From Acidobacteriota bacterium (GTDB taxonomy: Bacteria > Acidobacteriota > Thermoanaerobaculia > Multivoradales > SZUA-115), in NCBI GenBank assembly GCA_003231035.1, contig QIHU01000682.1, positions 1-20,971 on the forward strand: DNA of 20,971 bases, given 5' to 3'. Each line of letters begins with the position of its first letter. Positions within the stretch are counted from its first letter, which is position 1. The notes under the pieces are model-generated. The model saw only the letters and a list, made by a program, of their open reading frames with translations, was not told the DNA's origin and searched no databases. Shown here one piece after another: positions 8,803 through 17,031 of this stretch. The position numbers and the translations under genes are program-made.

Positions 8803-11292
8803 CTATGCACGGCGCACTCCTCCAAGGTTTACTTGCACTTGGGCTTTGCGCCAGACTTTCTCGTCCCCCCCCGGGGCTACTTTCTTCAGAAAGCCCACCC
8901 GCAAGCATCCTGTGATTGCATTGTCCGGGAGGCTCGGATCTGTGATCCGATCGCGAACCTCATGAATCTTAGAGTTGAACTCTGTCTTGCCTAGTTCGAT
9001 ATCAATGACCTTGAGCCCAGCCAGAGCCAGGGCCTCGCGAAATGCCTGATCTACCTTCGTGAATTCCTCCGGCCACCCTCTTGCATGCTCTCGCTGCGCG
9101 GAACGATGGAACAAATCGACCAGATCTGGAAGCTTGGTGGCACACCAGCGCCGAGGGTCAAAATGGAAAAATGCATCCTCAATGGGACGGGGAACGACTT
9201 GCCCGCTCTTGATCTCATTCCTAATCCACCGAATCGCGTCGACATACTGGGAAATCGACCGCAGGTCATCGCTACGCAGAAAAAGCATCGATCGCAGCCA
9301 TGGGTGCGCCGTTGCCGCTCGATTCAAATTGTTCAGCACCTTGAGCAACTTCGGCAACTCGCGGGCTCCCTTCGCCTCGGCAAGCATGAACTTCTGGTGC
9401 TCGCTAAGGCTGACCCTGTCCTTCGTGTCAGGAGGAGCCGAACTCTCGCCCCTACCCGTTTCGCTCTGAGTGAAGGCTGGCTCTGCATTGCGAAGCTCAG
9501 GAGTGCCTGCAGTTGGGCGACTTGGAGGCCCTACAGGCACAGAAGACCCAGTAGTAGCAATAAGTAGCTCCTCGCCATTGTTGTCGCTGCCCTGCGTCTT
9601 GTCACGCCATGCCTCCAGCTCCTTTACTCTATTCTCGATCTCCTTCGCAACTCCCGCCTCCTTCATCCGCTTAATGAAGTATCTCGCGAATTCCACCTCG
9701 TCCTCACAATCAACTCCCGCGCTCGAGGAGCCAGAAAGATCGCCGCCCCAAACTTTACGCATGCACCGCTTCACCTCCCGTTGAAACTCAACGACACTCT
9801 TGGCTGGCGGTATGATCGACTTCTCGACAATTTCTTGCCATTCCCCTACCTCATCTATCCACTTCTTCAACCACCCACTTCCGACCACGTCCGACGTAGA
9901 TTCAGTCTCCCCATTCGTCGGAGGCATCCCTTGCCCATCCCGGAGTTCGCTGCGCGCTCTAGGAATCTGGTTACCTGTACACGAATCGCCTGATAAATCC
10001 AGCGGAAAGCTCCCTTCCCTGGCGAGCCTCCTGAGCTCTTCCTGCCTCTTCAAAATCACAGCAACGACCACGATGAGAGCGAGGAGTACCGAGAGAAGGA
10101 GACCAGAAAGGGCGGGCAACATGCCTTCAAGTCCATTACCTTTGACTCTTGCCGTATCTTCAATGAATTCATCCATAGCTTGGATACCTGGGACATTAGC
10201 GGGCCATTCGCCGTCACTAGCGGGAAGCAGACCTACTCTAAGATCTGTATCTTGACTTTGCGGCAAATGCGAGCGCAGGAGACCCGCGAATAGAACCAGC
10301 TCGTCGCTCGCTTCGGCTACTTCGAAGGCATTTCCAACGCGCTCAAGATCGCTCACGATCTGTCGATGACTTTCCCTATGCGCTCGCACACTGCCACTTC
10401 CCCTCTCCCTATCTGTCACTAGCTTTGCCAACTCCTCCGCAACCGCATTCGACACATCCCCTATCCTGCCAACGCTCTTACAAGTCTCAATCACCTCAAC
10501 TAGACTAGATGCGCTCCATTGCTGTGATGAAGCCTGTGCAGTCCAAATAAGTAAGCTCCCCGAGCAGGCCTCATCTCCGCCGCCATCTCCATTCCCAGTT
10601 TGCTTCCGAGGCGTATCGGTGCCTACCGGGGCCGGCGATTGAATCGCAGCAGCCTGCTCATCGAGCCAATTTTCCAGTGCACGTAACCGATGCGACACCC
10701 TATTGTTGCCTGTCCCTGTGAGATTCTCTTGCGTTGACTGCCTCAAGGCGTCGACACTATCCGGTGTCTTCCACAAGCCCTTAGAACTGCTCACCACCTC
10801 TGAGCCTCTCATTGCGGCCATAACCTGCTCAGTTGTCACAAGCCCGATCGTGCTCAAGGAATTCTCTACGTCCTCCAAGGCCCACGAAGCAGTTCTTAGC
10901 GCTCGGGGGTCAGTCGAGTTCAAGTTCGCCAAGGCTTCAGCTAGCCGCAGACCGAGAAGTTCTTTATGTTCAGGCCAGAGTTTTCCACACCCACTCCTGC
11001 TCCCGAGACTGACAAGCTTTTGAACATCTTGTTGCTCGCCATTAATCGCCTCGACGAGCTTATCCAGGTAGCCTTCCATTTCCATGGAAACCCAACAGGA
11101 AGGCAACGTTTCTTGTGCGCCCTCAACCGCAACTGGGTTCGCAGCAAGTAACACCACCAAGAGGAGCCACCACCTCTTCCACCTCAGGCAGGCTATACGC
11201 TTGCGAACGGAGCCCGTTCTGAACCATCTGAGATTGCACTTTCGTTGACGCCAATGGTCTGCTCGCAGCCAGCCTCGTCCACTACCTCTCAT
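8803..11292 (-). CDS. Two-pass membrane protein with cytosolic GrpE-like C-terminal domain
   Basis: This 829-residue protein has an N-terminal hydrophobic segment (about 41-54, after a very basic leader), an outward-facing region of about 330 residues, a second strong membrane helix (391-414) and a cytosolic part of about 415 residues. The last 80 residues match the GrpE beta-domain pattern: LKVIDIELGKTEFNSKIHEV (760-779), then a spacer, then GF (800-801) and WRKAQVQV (814-821). The GrpE signature is F-[DN]-x(3)-H...G-[FY]...R-x-A-x-V. Helices at 630-755 would correspond to the dimerisation helices. GrpE proteins release ADP from Hsp70. Two genes upstream is an Hsp70-like ATPase, so this is probably its dedicated, membrane-tethered exchange factor. 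The start ATG overlaps the preceding stop (ATGA) and follows GAGGGGGG. The GrpE call rests on reading the motif, not on a profile search. Confidence 0.75.
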   Translation of the reverse strand: MRGSGRGWLRADHWRQRKCNLRWFRTGSVRKRIACLRWKRWWLLLVVLLAANPVAVEGAQETLPSCWVSMEMEGYLDKLVEAINGEQQDVQKLVSLGSRSGCGKLWPEHKELLGLRLAEALANLNSTDPRALRTASWALEDVENSLSTIGLVTTEQVMAAMRGSEVVSSSKGLWKTPDSVDALRQSTQENLTGTGNNRVSHRLRALENWLDEQAAAIQSPAPVGTDTPRKQTGNGDGGGDEACSGSLLIWTAQASSQQWSASSLVEVIETCKSVGRIGDVSNAVAEELAKLVTDRERGSGSVRAHRESHRQIVSDLERVGNAFEVAEASDELVLFAGLLRSHLPQSQDTDLRVGLLPASDGEWPANVPGIQAMDEFIEDTARVKGNGLEGMLPALSGLLLSVLLALIVVVAVILKRQEELRRLAREGSFPLDLSGDSCTGNQIPRARSELRDGQGMPPTNGETESTSDVVGSGWLKKWIDEVGEWQEIVEKSIIPPAKSVVEFQREVKRCMRKVWGGDLSGSSSAGVDCEDEVEFARYFIKRMKEAGVAKEIENRVKELEAWRDKTQGSDNNGEELLIATTGSSVPVGPPSRPTAGTPELRNAEPAFTQSETGRGESSAPPDTKDRVSLSEHQKFMLAEAKGARELPKLLKVLNNLNRAATAHPWLRSMLFLRSDDLRSISQYVDAIRWIRNEIKSGQVVPRPIEDAFFHFDPRRWCATKLPDLVDLFHRSAQREHARGWPEEFTKVDQAFREALALAGLKVIDIELGKTEFNSKIHEVRDRITDPSLPDNAITGCLRVGFLKKVAPGGDEKVWRKAQVQVNLGGVRRA

Positions 11293-11756
11293 TGCTCGCC
11301 CCCCTCTCTTACGCCCGTACCCAGTATTGGCTGCCTTTCACGCACTGCGCTCATCTGCAACTCCTCGAGTAGATCCGTGCCCTCGCCAAACGAAGCTGAA
11401 AAGGCCCATCCAATTGTTCTCATTGCATCAGCAAGCCAACGTTGCCTCCATAGCATCTCTGATCGCCATGCTCCACTCCTTAGCAGGGTACCTGCCAGGC
11501 AGTTTCGCCGCCCGGTACCTGAGCCAATCCGGAACCTCACCCACACTGCATTCACGCCTACTCGCCAGCCACCAATCTCAAGCCAGGTCATGTGCAGGTA
11601 GTCCCTTATCTGAAGGAGAACCAGGACCGCCTGGTTCACTTGCCGAGTTTGGCCGAGTTCTGGCCCGCTGCTCCTTCTCAGCCAATACGCGCGAGCGAAC
11701 AGCGATGAACTACGTGGCACTAACGCAATCGCCCTGGCCGCAATTCGCGTACTCAT
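11289..11756 (-). CDS. Unrecognised 155-residue protein between the Hsp70-like and GrpE-like genes
   Basis: I do not recognise this protein. It is basic and Arg/Trp-rich (about fifteen per cent Arg), with no clear membrane segment, signal peptide or cysteine motif. There is no HPD motif, so it is not a J-domain protein. It is likely real because both ends are coupled: its ATG overlaps the Hsp70-like stop (ATGA) with AGGAGGG five bases upstream, and its stop overlaps the next ATG the same way. Position suggests it acts with the Hsp70/GrpE-like pair, perhaps as an adaptor. The odd composition leaves some chance that it is a poorly conserved or frame-damaged gene. Confidence 0.65.
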   Translation of the reverse strand: MSTRIAARAIALVPRSSSLFARAYWLRRSSGPELGQTRQVNQAVLVLLQIRDYLHMTWLEIGGWRVGVNAVWVRFRIGSGTGRRNCLAGTLLRSGAWRSEMLWRQRWLADAMRTIGWAFSASFGEGTDLLEELQMSAVRERQPILGTGVREGGEQ

Positions 11757-14641
11757 CGATACCCTCCTCCGTAATGCTCCGATCTCGATTCCACCAAGTC
11801 CACCTCTTTGCCACCCACAAGCAGCCGGAGCCGGCGATTGGCATCGAGGCTGAACTCCACCGCCACCTTGCCACCTTCAGATCGTTCAGAGCTAGGAACG
11901 GCAAAGGCTGCGTACCCATGCAACGGCATTCCGTTGTTCCCCAGGGCTCCGCCTTGCCCAGTCTTACGATAGACCTTGATTTTCCCACGGCGGCCACGAA
12001 TCGGGACGAGCACCGAGAAAGTCGCGGGGTAGGTCGCCCCCCTGGGTATGACTTGCTTATACTGCTCTCGACCCCACTTGCGCGAGCCGATCCCGAACGA
12101 GAAGGGCAGTTTCTGGTCCTGACTAACAAAGATTATCGCGTCGTCATCCCATTCATGGATCCCCTGACCGTAGAGCGCTGCCCCCGCCGCAACGCAAAAC
12201 TTGATGAGGTTCTCTTGCAATTGAACCTCCTGCCCCTCAAAGATCGCTCCGATCCTCTCCCGAATACTCTCCAAGTAGCTTTGTCGGCCTGCATGAAAGA
12301 TCAGATCGATCTCCTTCGGTTGCAGGTCTGCATACTCTAAGACCCGAAGCACCGTATCAGTACTTTGCTTAAGGAGGGGCTCGCAAACGGCCTCATACTC
12401 CTCGCGACCCACGGTGAAAGCACCACCTTCACCGTAGGCCAGTCTCCCTCGGTTGTCGCGAAGAAGAGCTCCCTTCTTGCCGACTTCAACCATCGCTGTC
12501 ATGGGAACAAGGAATGACACTTCCTCCTTCGTCCCCAATGCAACCTTGGCCGCTTCTGCTGAGCGCCGCAGGTTCAGCCGACTTCCCCGCAGCTCACTCT
12601 GATCCTCGGGAGACCATTTCTGCTTGGAGGCCCGCCATTCGAAGGCGGCCTCGTCTTCCGTAAAGATCTTTCGCGCCTCTTCACCCACTCCGGCCTTCTC
12701 CAGGGCGACCTCTAGCAATGCGCAATCAAACTCATCGCCACCAACTCCATTATGACCAGCACTCTCCAGAACCTTAATTTCAGTCCTGTCCCCGGGAGCG
12801 GTTATACGAACAATGACCACGTCCAACGTTCCGGCTCCGTGGTCGTAGACCAAGACCCGCATTCCTTCTGACCGCTCTATCAGAGCGTCGTGACGCTCTC
12901 CCACTGCCTCGCTCCTCCTCAGCTCATTAATAATCCTAAATGCCGCCGCCAGAGGCTCACTCGTTACGACGCCCTGAATCTTCTCTCGATCCAGTGCTGA
13001 GGTACCTTCTCGATCGGAAGACTCAGCGATCCCTCGCTCACCATTGTTCTCATCGCGTGATGGCTGTTTGCCCGAAAGAGCGTCGATCTCTCCTAGCGCA
13101 GCAGTCTCGTTCGGCTGATTCTCCTCACCTATTAGGTCAACATGCAGCCCAGCAGCTTTGCAAGCAGAGAGTAGATCTTCGATCTGCTGGCCGTAGAAAT
13201 CCACGGGAGCTGTCACGATCGCTTGGTCAATCTCAAAAGCGCTGCCTAACTCTTCCCAGAGGCGAGCCTCGGCTAGTTCGAGCAACTTCTCGATCACCCT
13301 GGCCGCGATTTCCGTGGGGCTCACCGACTTTCCATGAATGAGAAACTCCCGCTCCGAACCAAGGGCGCGCTTGATCGATTGAATTGACCGCTCGGGACGG
13401 AGCATGCCCTCCTGAGCGGCACCAGCTCCGACGCTGTAGCTCTCGAGGGATTCTCCAAAAGTAATGGTGCTCGATATCAGCCTACTGTCCTTTGCCTCCC
13501 CATCCGCCAACCGATCTAGCGCAAAAAACCACTCGTCGCTCTTGTCAGAATGAAGAATCGAGACCACCGAAGCAGAAGTCCCAAAGTCGATCCCTACGTA
13601 CCCAGGATACGATTGCCGCTGAGGAACGTCACCACGGATCGTGAGGGTCTTACTTAGTCCATCAGTTTTCACCTCCACAGTGCCCTCAAACTCTCCTACA
13701 GGGAGCTGCGTACGATCCACGATCAGCTCCATCGCCGCCTTCTCCCCGGCAGCCATCGGGAAAGACTTCGGCGGCGCTCCCTCTCGCCGCAACAGAAGCC
13801 AGTCAAATTTCGTTGTCAGCTCAACCGCGGAGAACGGCTGGTTGCCATCGTTCTCAACCACCAGCCGGTGCACCGCGTAGTGGCGACACAGCAGGGGGCG
13901 ATGCTCAAGGGGCCCAGGAGGGTCCAGCTTAAGACTGTGCCGCTCTACCGAGAGCTGCGCTTTGAGCTGCTTACCGGAGATCTCAAAGTCTAGGACCATC
14001 TCAACGGAGTCCACTCGCTCATCATCGGCAAGATCCAGCGATACTGGAATCGTTTTCTGCTCTCCATAGGGTAGGCGCATGGGGAGTGACACAGTATGGG
14101 TCATCGCGGCAGAGGTGAAGGCAATGCTACTCAGCCTATCCGCAGTGCCCCCTTCGTTTACCAGGAGAACTGCTCCGGCCACCGTTTGGTCCGGCCCGGC
14201 AGTTCCAAGCACCACGGTCTCTTCCACCAACCGTGGCTGGGATGCCGACAGCACCAAGATGTCCACTGGAATGATGATCTTCCGGCCTTGCAGCCGAAGC
14301 CCAATAGTGAAGCTGGACTCCGGCACGCTGTCCACCACTTTCTCCGCAACGACCTCGACCACCAATGCGTTCTTGTGCCCGGGTTCAAGGCGGATGGTCT
14401 TGAGGTTGGTCCTCAGCGGTACATTCTGCCCCCTGGGTTGCACTACATCGATCGAGACAGCCTCCGCCGTCTCATTCTTGAGGTGAACAAGACCGGTCGC
14501 TCCCGCAGGTAGCTTCAGGTTTCGCGGGAAGACTTGGATGCCAACTTGAATAGCGCCACAGAAACCGCAGGCATGGTCTCCATCCAGGATCACCCACTCC
14601 TTGCATGAGGAGCACATCACACCCGACCCTTTCGCTACCAC
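11753..14641 (-). CDS. Hsp70-like ATPase with N-terminal zinc ribbon and beta-sandwich region
   Basis: This is 962 residues from the start chosen here. CSSC/CGFC (10-28) is a zinc ribbon. About 35-340 is beta-rich with repeated strand-turn patterns, two or three Ig-like sandwiches. The Hsp70 nucleotide-binding domain follows: phosphate-1 loop DFGTSAS (352-358), connecting SEPLAAAF (562-569), phosphate-2 loop DHGAGTLD (600-607), GGDEFD (634-639), and a diverged adenosine region HAGRQSY in place of GGSSR. A hydrophilic insert (about 511-558) sits just before EPLAAAF. The end has substrate-domain-beta features (IPRGATYP; VEFSLDANRRLRL) but no helical lid. A conventional DnaK is about 640 residues. 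Start: GTG at 14641 preceded by GGGGAGG and six bases; a longer frame to GTG 14656 lacks a ribosome site. A 90-base gap precedes it, the largest in the operon. It is cytosolic; chaperone activity is inferred. Confidence 0.86.
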   Translation of the reverse strand: MVAKGSGVMCSSCKEWVILDGDHACGFCGAIQVGIQVFPRNLKLPAGATGLVHLKNETAEAVSIDVVQPRGQNVPLRTNLKTIRLEPGHKNALVVEVVAEKVVDSVPESSFTIGLRLQGRKIIIPVDILVLSASQPRLVEETVVLGTAGPDQTVAGAVLLVNEGGTADRLSSIAFTSAAMTHTVSLPMRLPYGEQKTIPVSLDLADDERVDSVEMVLDFEISGKQLKAQLSVERHSLKLDPPGPLEHRPLLCRHYAVHRLVVENDGNQPFSAVELTTKFDWLLLRREGAPPKSFPMAAGEKAAMELIVDRTQLPVGEFEGTVEVKTDGLSKTLTIRGDVPQRQSYPGYVGIDFGTSASVVSILHSDKSDEWFFALDRLADGEAKDSRLISSTITFGESLESYSVGAGAAQEGMLRPERSIQSIKRALGSEREFLIHGKSVSPTEIAARVIEKLLELAEARLWEELGSAFEIDQAIVTAPVDFYGQQIEDLLSACKAAGLHVDLIGEENQPNETAALGEIDALSGKQPSRDENNGERGIAESSDREGTSALDREKIQGVVTSEPLAAAFRIINELRRSEAVGERHDALIERSEGMRVLVYDHGAGTLDVVIVRITAPGDRTEIKVLESAGHNGVGGDEFDCALLEVALEKAGVGEEARKIFTEDEAAFEWRASKQKWSPEDQSELRGSRLNLRRSAEAAKVALGTKEEVSFLVPMTAMVEVGKKGALLRDNRGRLAYGEGGAFTVGREEYEAVCEPLLKQSTDTVLRVLEYADLQPKEIDLIFHAGRQSYLESIRERIGAIFEGQEVQLQENLIKFCVAAGAALYGQGIHEWDDDAIIFVSQDQKLPFSFGIGSRKWGREQYKQVIPRGATYPATFSVLVPIRGRRGKIKVYRKTGQGGALGNNGMPLHGYAAFAVPSSERSEGGKVAVEFSLDANRRLRLLVGGKEVDLVESRSEHYGGGYR

Positions 14642-14731
14642 GGAAGACCTCCCCACCAGCTAGCAGCCCGCAACACCAAGGCCTCGCGAGCCGCCGCTGA
14701 GCGGACGAGCCTCGGCAGCACTCTGCACCCT

Positions 14732-15847
14732 CTACCACTCAACATCGACATACTCCCGATTCGCTCCTTCCCGAAGAGACAAAGAGATCCTCTGCGGATT
14801 CTTGCAGTCTGAATCGCCAGCCGGGCAGGCACTCAACTTCAAGTCGCCGGGCGTCAACCATTCGAAGGTGTGAACGGCAGCAGCCTTTCGGCCGCTCGTC
14901 GGTACATTGCCCTCGCGCAAGATAAACCCTGGTTTCGATAGCTCCAACCGTAAGGAGGAAGAAGTCACCGCGCGCTCCGGCGCCGAAAAATCAGCTGGCT
15001 GCTCGCCGTTGCCCCACGCGAGAACACCCAAGAGACCGGCAACGCCAGCCACTAAGGCAGCAGCAAGCCATGCTGTGCCTCGGCGCAAGGCAGATGATGG
15101 TGGCTTCCGACGAGGCATACGAAGCACAGTTGAGTGCTGAATCTTCGTCTCGCTAGCCGCATCGCTGGGCCTCAGTGTCGCGCCATAAACTCTCTTGCTT
15201 TCATTGCTACTAACCCCGTCCTCAACCGGTGTTTCGTCTCGCCTCTCCATCGCGACAAGTTCATCAACGATGGCTGTAACTCTGGCAGCATCGCTAGACT
15301 CTTCACTAGCACTCTCTACATCGGCTAGCTTCAGTATGGAAAGGTCCTTGTGGACTTGCTCCCTTAACAGCTGCTCAGTCCCAGCACTTGGAAATGCTCT
15401 CTCCAACGCCTCCCCCTTAGTTGAACACTCTCCCGAAGAGGCTCGCGCGAGGCACATTACCGCCAACCGGTCCAATAGTTCACGGAAATCGTGGCAACCC
15501 TGAATTGTTGCGCTCGGCGCCGCTTCGCCCGAAACGAGGATCTCTGGAGTGTTGCTGGCAAGAGCCATCACCTGAGAGCTGATCCCAGATGCACTCTCCT
15601 CCTCTGGATCCACCAAAAGGATACCCACAATGAGGCCGTTCGCCTTGCGTACCTCCCCAGCGTCTAACGCTGCTTCGGCTCCCGCCAAGAGCGAGACCTT
15701 GTACTCCTCCCAATAGGCGCGAGCGGCACGCTCAAAGTCATGAAGGTTTTCTTGCGTGGTGCTGGTCGAAGAAAGTAGACGATCTAGCTGATCCAAGAGG
15801 GCCGCGAATGGGGGCCTCTTGGGCGATGATCGACGAGCAGCTGTCAT
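14732..15847 (-). CDS. Single-pass membrane protein with helical cytosolic and small outer domain
   Basis: This 371-residue protein has no recognised family. Residues 15-205 are helix-rich and acidic, with an early stretch (36-80) resembling helical-repeat packing. A basic linker (RMPRRKPPSSALRR, 243-256) precedes one transmembrane helix (258-278). By the positive-inside rule this puts the N-terminus in the cytosol and about 93 residues outside. The outer part has a Cys pair (ACPAGDSDC) and a beta-rich pattern ending at EYVDVEW. Its ATG overlaps the upstream stop (ATGA), so it is coupled to the 390-residue protein. It may be a scaffold linking inside and outside parts of the machine; this is inference. 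Confidence 0.78.
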   Translation of the reverse strand: MTAARRSSPKRPPFAALLDQLDRLLSSTSTTQENLHDFERAARAYWEEYKVSLLAGAEAALDAGEVRKANGLIVGILLVDPEEESASGISSQVMALASNTPEILVSGEAAPSATIQGCHDFRELLDRLAVMCLARASSGECSTKGEALERAFPSAGTEQLLREQVHKDLSILKLADVESASEESSDAARVTAIVDELVAMERRDETPVEDGVSSNESKRVYGATLRPSDAASETKIQHSTVLRMPRRKPPSSALRRGTAWLAAALVAGVAGLLGVLAWGNGEQPADFSAPERAVTSSSLRLELSKPGFILREGNVPTSGRKAAAVHTFEWLTPGDLKLSACPAGDSDCKNPQRISLSLREGANREYVDVEW

Positions 15848-17016
15848 TCTGCGTGATCCCGCACCAAGGTCACTTTGGCGATATTTCGCGGAGCGTCCAG
15901 ACTTCTGGGCCAGCTAAGCTGAATGAGCCAACTCTCCGAAGGGCCAGCAACGATTGTCGCTGTCAACTCTCCCTTCTCTTTAAACTCTACCCCGTGAACC
16001 CAGCGTCTCAAGACAGAATATTGTGAAGTGACAGGAACGCTAAATGTTGTCCCTGCCCGCAAGGGTACTTGTTCAACCATCACAGGCTCAGAATCATGGT
16101 CAGAACAGTCCTGCACACTCACCTGTTGTACGACTTGATCGGCACCCGACACGTTTCGCAAAACCAATGCGGCAGTGCCCTCCTCTTCATCCCAGTGCCA
16201 TCGACAACTTAGTACTCTGGGAACAGAAGCATCCCCCTCTTCGGGGTCGGAGCACGCGGTAGAAGGTTCAGAACTCTGACAGAGATCAGTAACTACCCCC
16301 AAGAGCATATCAACCAGCTCCTGTGAAAGATCTAGCTCACCAGCCTGCCGAAGAGAATCTACACAGTCCTTCAGATCATCGCCCAGAAAGTTCTCCTGCG
16401 CGGTATCCAACAACCCCTTCGCCACTGACAGCGCTTCCTTCTGGCTGGGCTCCAGACACAGAGCAGCAAGATTATCGCTCAGGTGAGTACCCACCTCACT
16501 CATCGCGCTCAGATACCCCCTCCCAGCTACTACCGAACGGACCGTCTTCAAGAGAGAAGCTTCTCGCCTCCTAACTCCATCGGCAACGAGGTCAAAGAGC
16601 TCCTCCAGGGACACCTCCAGAAAACGCCATTCTTGCTCGGAAACATCGTGACCTTCGGTGAAGTGCTCATAACGCAGAACATCGTCCTTCGCATCACCTG
16701 AGGCTTGACGCACGCAAGTTAGTGCAAGCAACAGAGCCTTCTTAGCAGGGACGACTACCAGATCCGCCTCGTCCCCATCTCGCGCCAACACGTCCAAGAT
16801 CTGTCGATAGACTTCTGCGCCAGCAACTACCCCGCTACCACTTACTTCGCAAATCTCCAGGAGCCTTCGCTCAAGTCTCGATGCTGCCGCGTACTCTCGA
16901 TCAAGGAATCTGGGAATCTCCTCAACTTGCTCCTTGGAGTACATCCGCTGCAGCTCTTCAGACAGGTCATTGAGATACTCCCTAGTCCGCGTTCCGTACA
17001 ACCCAACCTCTTTCAT
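15844..17016 (-). CDS. Unrecognised cytosolic protein: helical N-terminus, beta-sandwich-like C-terminus
   Basis: This 390-residue protein has no signal peptide or membrane segment. Residues 1-245 are acidic and helical (for example QRMYSKEQVEEIPRFLDRE). Residues 265-388 are beta-rich. The pattern VLRNVSGADQVVQQVSV ... VPLRAGTTFSVPV resembles the Ig-like strands in the N-terminal part of the operon's Hsp70-like protein. I do not recognise a named family. The ribosome site AGGAGG lies 11 bases before the ATG, a little far, and the gap from the previous gene is 15 bases. The stop overlaps the next start. Probably a soluble component or adaptor of the complex. Confidence 0.75.
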   Translation of the reverse strand: MKEVGLYGTRTREYLNDLSEELQRMYSKEQVEEIPRFLDREYAAASRLERRLLEICEVSGSGVVAGAEVYRQILDVLARDGDEADLVVVPAKKALLLALTCVRQASGDAKDDVLRYEHFTEGHDVSEQEWRFLEVSLEELFDLVADGVRRREASLLKTVRSVVAGRGYLSAMSEVGTHLSDNLAALCLEPSQKEALSVAKGLLDTAQENFLGDDLKDCVDSLRQAGELDLSQELVDMLLGVVTDLCQSSEPSTACSDPEEGDASVPRVLSCRWHWDEEEGTAALVLRNVSGADQVVQQVSVQDCSDHDSEPVMVEQVPLRAGTTFSVPVTSQYSVLRRWVHGVEFKEKGELTATIVAGPSESWLIQLSWPRSLDAPRNIAKVTLVRDHAE

Positions 17017-17031
17017 TTGGTGCGATTCCTC

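Noticed and set aside
11327..12340. 337-codon plus-strand open frame
   Set aside because: It lies opposite the Hsp70-like 3' end and the coupled 155-residue gene. It has no recognisable motif, and the minus-strand genes in the same place show clear family motifs and ribosome sites.
11753..14641. General DnaK chaperone operon
   Set aside because: There is no J-domain gene, the lid is missing, extra N-terminal domains are present, and the GrpE-like domain is part of a membrane protein.
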